Shown here piece after piece: positions 12,001 to 15,000 of a stretch of DNA of 34,368 bases. Below the pieces are notes generated by a model. That model made no database searches. It saw nothing but the letters and a program-made list of their open reading frames with translations, and was not told the DNA's origin. The position numbers and the translations under genes are program-made. How positions within the stretch are numbered: position 1 is the first letter of the stretch; each line of letters begins with the position of its first letter. The stretch lies in the IMG/VR virus record IMGVR_UViG_3300004369_000062, positions 1 to 34,368 of that record; one strand, written 5' to 3'. Source of the stretch: a virus.

Positions 12001-15000
12001 TGGTCTGGTGGTGAATCTCTTACTAACGGTGAAGAGTTCCACAATGATGCAATCTTAGCAACCTCTAGACTTGCTGGTGCTCCTGCTGGATTCACAGGTA
12101 ACTCCCACAGAGTCTATAACGCAGCAGAATCTATCAGACTGAACAAAGACTTTATTGCTCAAGAAACGGTATATCTGCTTCTCCAGCAATATCCTTCTTT
12201 AGTTATTCCTGGTGGTAATGTTAACTGCGAAGATGACATTCGTGATGTCTTAGACCAGATTATCGAAGACCTTAAGAATGGTTCCAACAGTCACATGTGG
12301 GATGCTGCAGCAATCTATGTTGATAGAACTCAGAATCCTGTAACTCTCAATCATATTGAGACTGAAGTTACTGAAACCATCTGGGCATTCAACAAAGTCG
12401 ATGAAATGCTTCAGTACATCATCAATAACGTTGCTTGGACTGTTCAGGGCGACCATGGATTGACTCAGACTCTCAATACCGATGCAACTAACATCTATGA
12501 GACTGGTTCTGCAAACCTTAACAACTGTGCTGACGTTTATACCACAATCAATAACTTGATTGATATCCTGACGGATACCCTTTCCGAAGCAGATACCCCC
12601 AGTGCAACTCCTGATGGCGACCATCTTGGCACCATCACTAAGGTTGAACCTGCGTTTGAGTTCTTTGGTGGAACAGTTGATGCATTCTACGAAGTAGCAT
12701 TTAATGTCGATTACCATAATGGAACTAATGATACAATTTATACAAATCAAATTGATACCGACTCTAGAAATAGATTCTATGATGCTGCAAACTTAATTCG
12801 TAAGAATCGTGCTGTTATTATTGATAAAGCATCTGCAGACCTCCTCAACAGGTATCCTGACCTTGCTCTGGACATGCCTAGAAATGAAGGAGGAACTGGT
12901 GATGGAACCCTGCGTTGTAAGACTGATTTGGGTCTCATTTTAGATGAGATTGCAACTGACATTCAAAATGGCGGTAATATCAATACCGTTGGTGCTGCTA
13001 AGTTCTATCTTGGTGCCAATGATATTCTGCTCCACATTCGTTTGCAAGTATGGCAGTCTGTTTTTGCTCATAATCGCCTTGGTTTCTACATGAAACAGGC
13101 AATTACTGGTGATTTGGATTATACTAATACCACTAATATTATTGTAGGTGATTGGGGAATTACTAATGACCCAGGTGGATGTGCTGACGTTCAGTCTGCA
13201 ATTGATACTTTAATTGATACCCTTAATGATGTCATTGCACCAACTGATAATGATTATGCAATTGCTGCAGATAGACTTTACTTCAATAGAGATTATATTC
13301 GTGATGAAATTTTTGGATTAGTCGAAGACGAATTAACATATACTTTGAATAATGTCAATTTTGTTGTATTTACTTACAATAGTGAGTTAGATATTGAAAG
13401 TTTGATTATTGCTATTATTTCCGATCTTCAAACTGGTGGTAATAATAGCAGTATTGCTGAAATGGAAAAATATTTGACTGCTGCTCTCAATTTGACCACC
13501 ATTGACAATGTTCTTCCTGCTGCAATATTTGCACTGGAGAAGTTAAAAGAACTTGGAGAATATGCAATTAATAATGTTCTTTATAATAGAGCAAGTACAG
13601 GTCCTGTTGGTAGCTATTCTGCTCTTCATGCCACTCAAGATGCATATAGAGATGGTGAGTCTCCAGTAACAATTGCAAATCCGTATGCGAGATTTGGTGT
13701 ACTTGTCGATTCTCTGAAGGGAATAATTTCTCCTGGTGGCGACGAGGCAAGACATGCCGCAAAACAAATTCAATATAATGAAAATTACTATAAAGATGAA
13801 CTAGAAACAATTGTTAATACTCAATTTGGATCTGGCTCTTGGGTTTATGATGATTTTGTTGGAACAATTGTTGACGATTTAGTACACGACTTAATCATTA
13901 CAGATACCACAGATACAAGTACTGCATACACGATTGCTATTGAAACTGTTACTGATTCGTTTATCGTTGGTGAGACAGTAACTTCTAGTGGTGGTGGAAC
14001 TGCAGATGTTCTTGAATATGATGAAGATTCTGCTAAGTTATATATTGGCGATTTTACTGGAACTGCTTGGGTTGCTGGTGATACGTTAACTGGCGGAGAA
14101 TCTGGTGCTACTGCAACTATTTCTGGTGGTGGAACTGGTTCTGTATTCTTTGATGGTTCTAATGACTACCTGAGAATTCCTTCGGTAAATGCATCGTTTG
14201 CTTTTGGTACTGGTCCAATTACCTTTGAGTGCTGGTTTAGACCTACCACTACTGGTGGAGGACATATTTCTGGCTCTACATCCGACAACTTCAATATTTT
14301 CTATGGAACTGGAAATATTGGTTTATGGGGTGGTAGTGGAACATTTATGAATTTTGGTGCAAATATTCAAATTAACACTTGGTATCATGTTGCTATTGTT
14401 AGAACTGGAACTGGATTTAATCAAACTTCATTCTATCTGAATGGCAATAGAATTGGTTTTGGTACTTGGCAAACAAACTATGGTTCTATTGAATTATTAC
14501 TCGGTCGCCCCAATCTTGGTGGTGGTAATGAGTTAGATGGTTACCTCTCTAATGTAAGACTACTTAAAGGTGTTGCATTGTATAGTGGAAGTGGATTCCA
14601 AGTCCCAACAACACCACTCTCTGCGATTTCTGGAACTTCACTTCTTACTTGTCAGGGAGCTTCCATCACAGATGCTAGCTCGTATAATCATACAATCAAT
14701 CCACAAGGTAATGTTGTTGGGGGAACAACTCCTAGCCCATTCTCTACATCTGGTGGTATAAGTGCTTCTTACGATTGGTACAATAATCCTGGTAATGTTA
14801 AAATTCTTAACACTGCTAGAAACATTATTTCGCCCATCGAAGGTTTGACTTCCACCACAAACCTTTTCCCATCACCAGAAGATTTGAGTTCTACTGGATG
14901 GTCTGGTGGCGGTATTCAGGTTGTTACCGACAACTTAGATTCCCCAGATAATACATTAACGGCAGATAAATTGGTAGCAACCAGTGGATTCTATGGATTC

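Noticed and set aside
12250-12750. 166-residue minus-strand open frame opposite the helical repeats
   Set aside because: It is a shadow of a strongly supported + strand gene, and its Ile/Ser/Cys-rich composition resembles no protein family.
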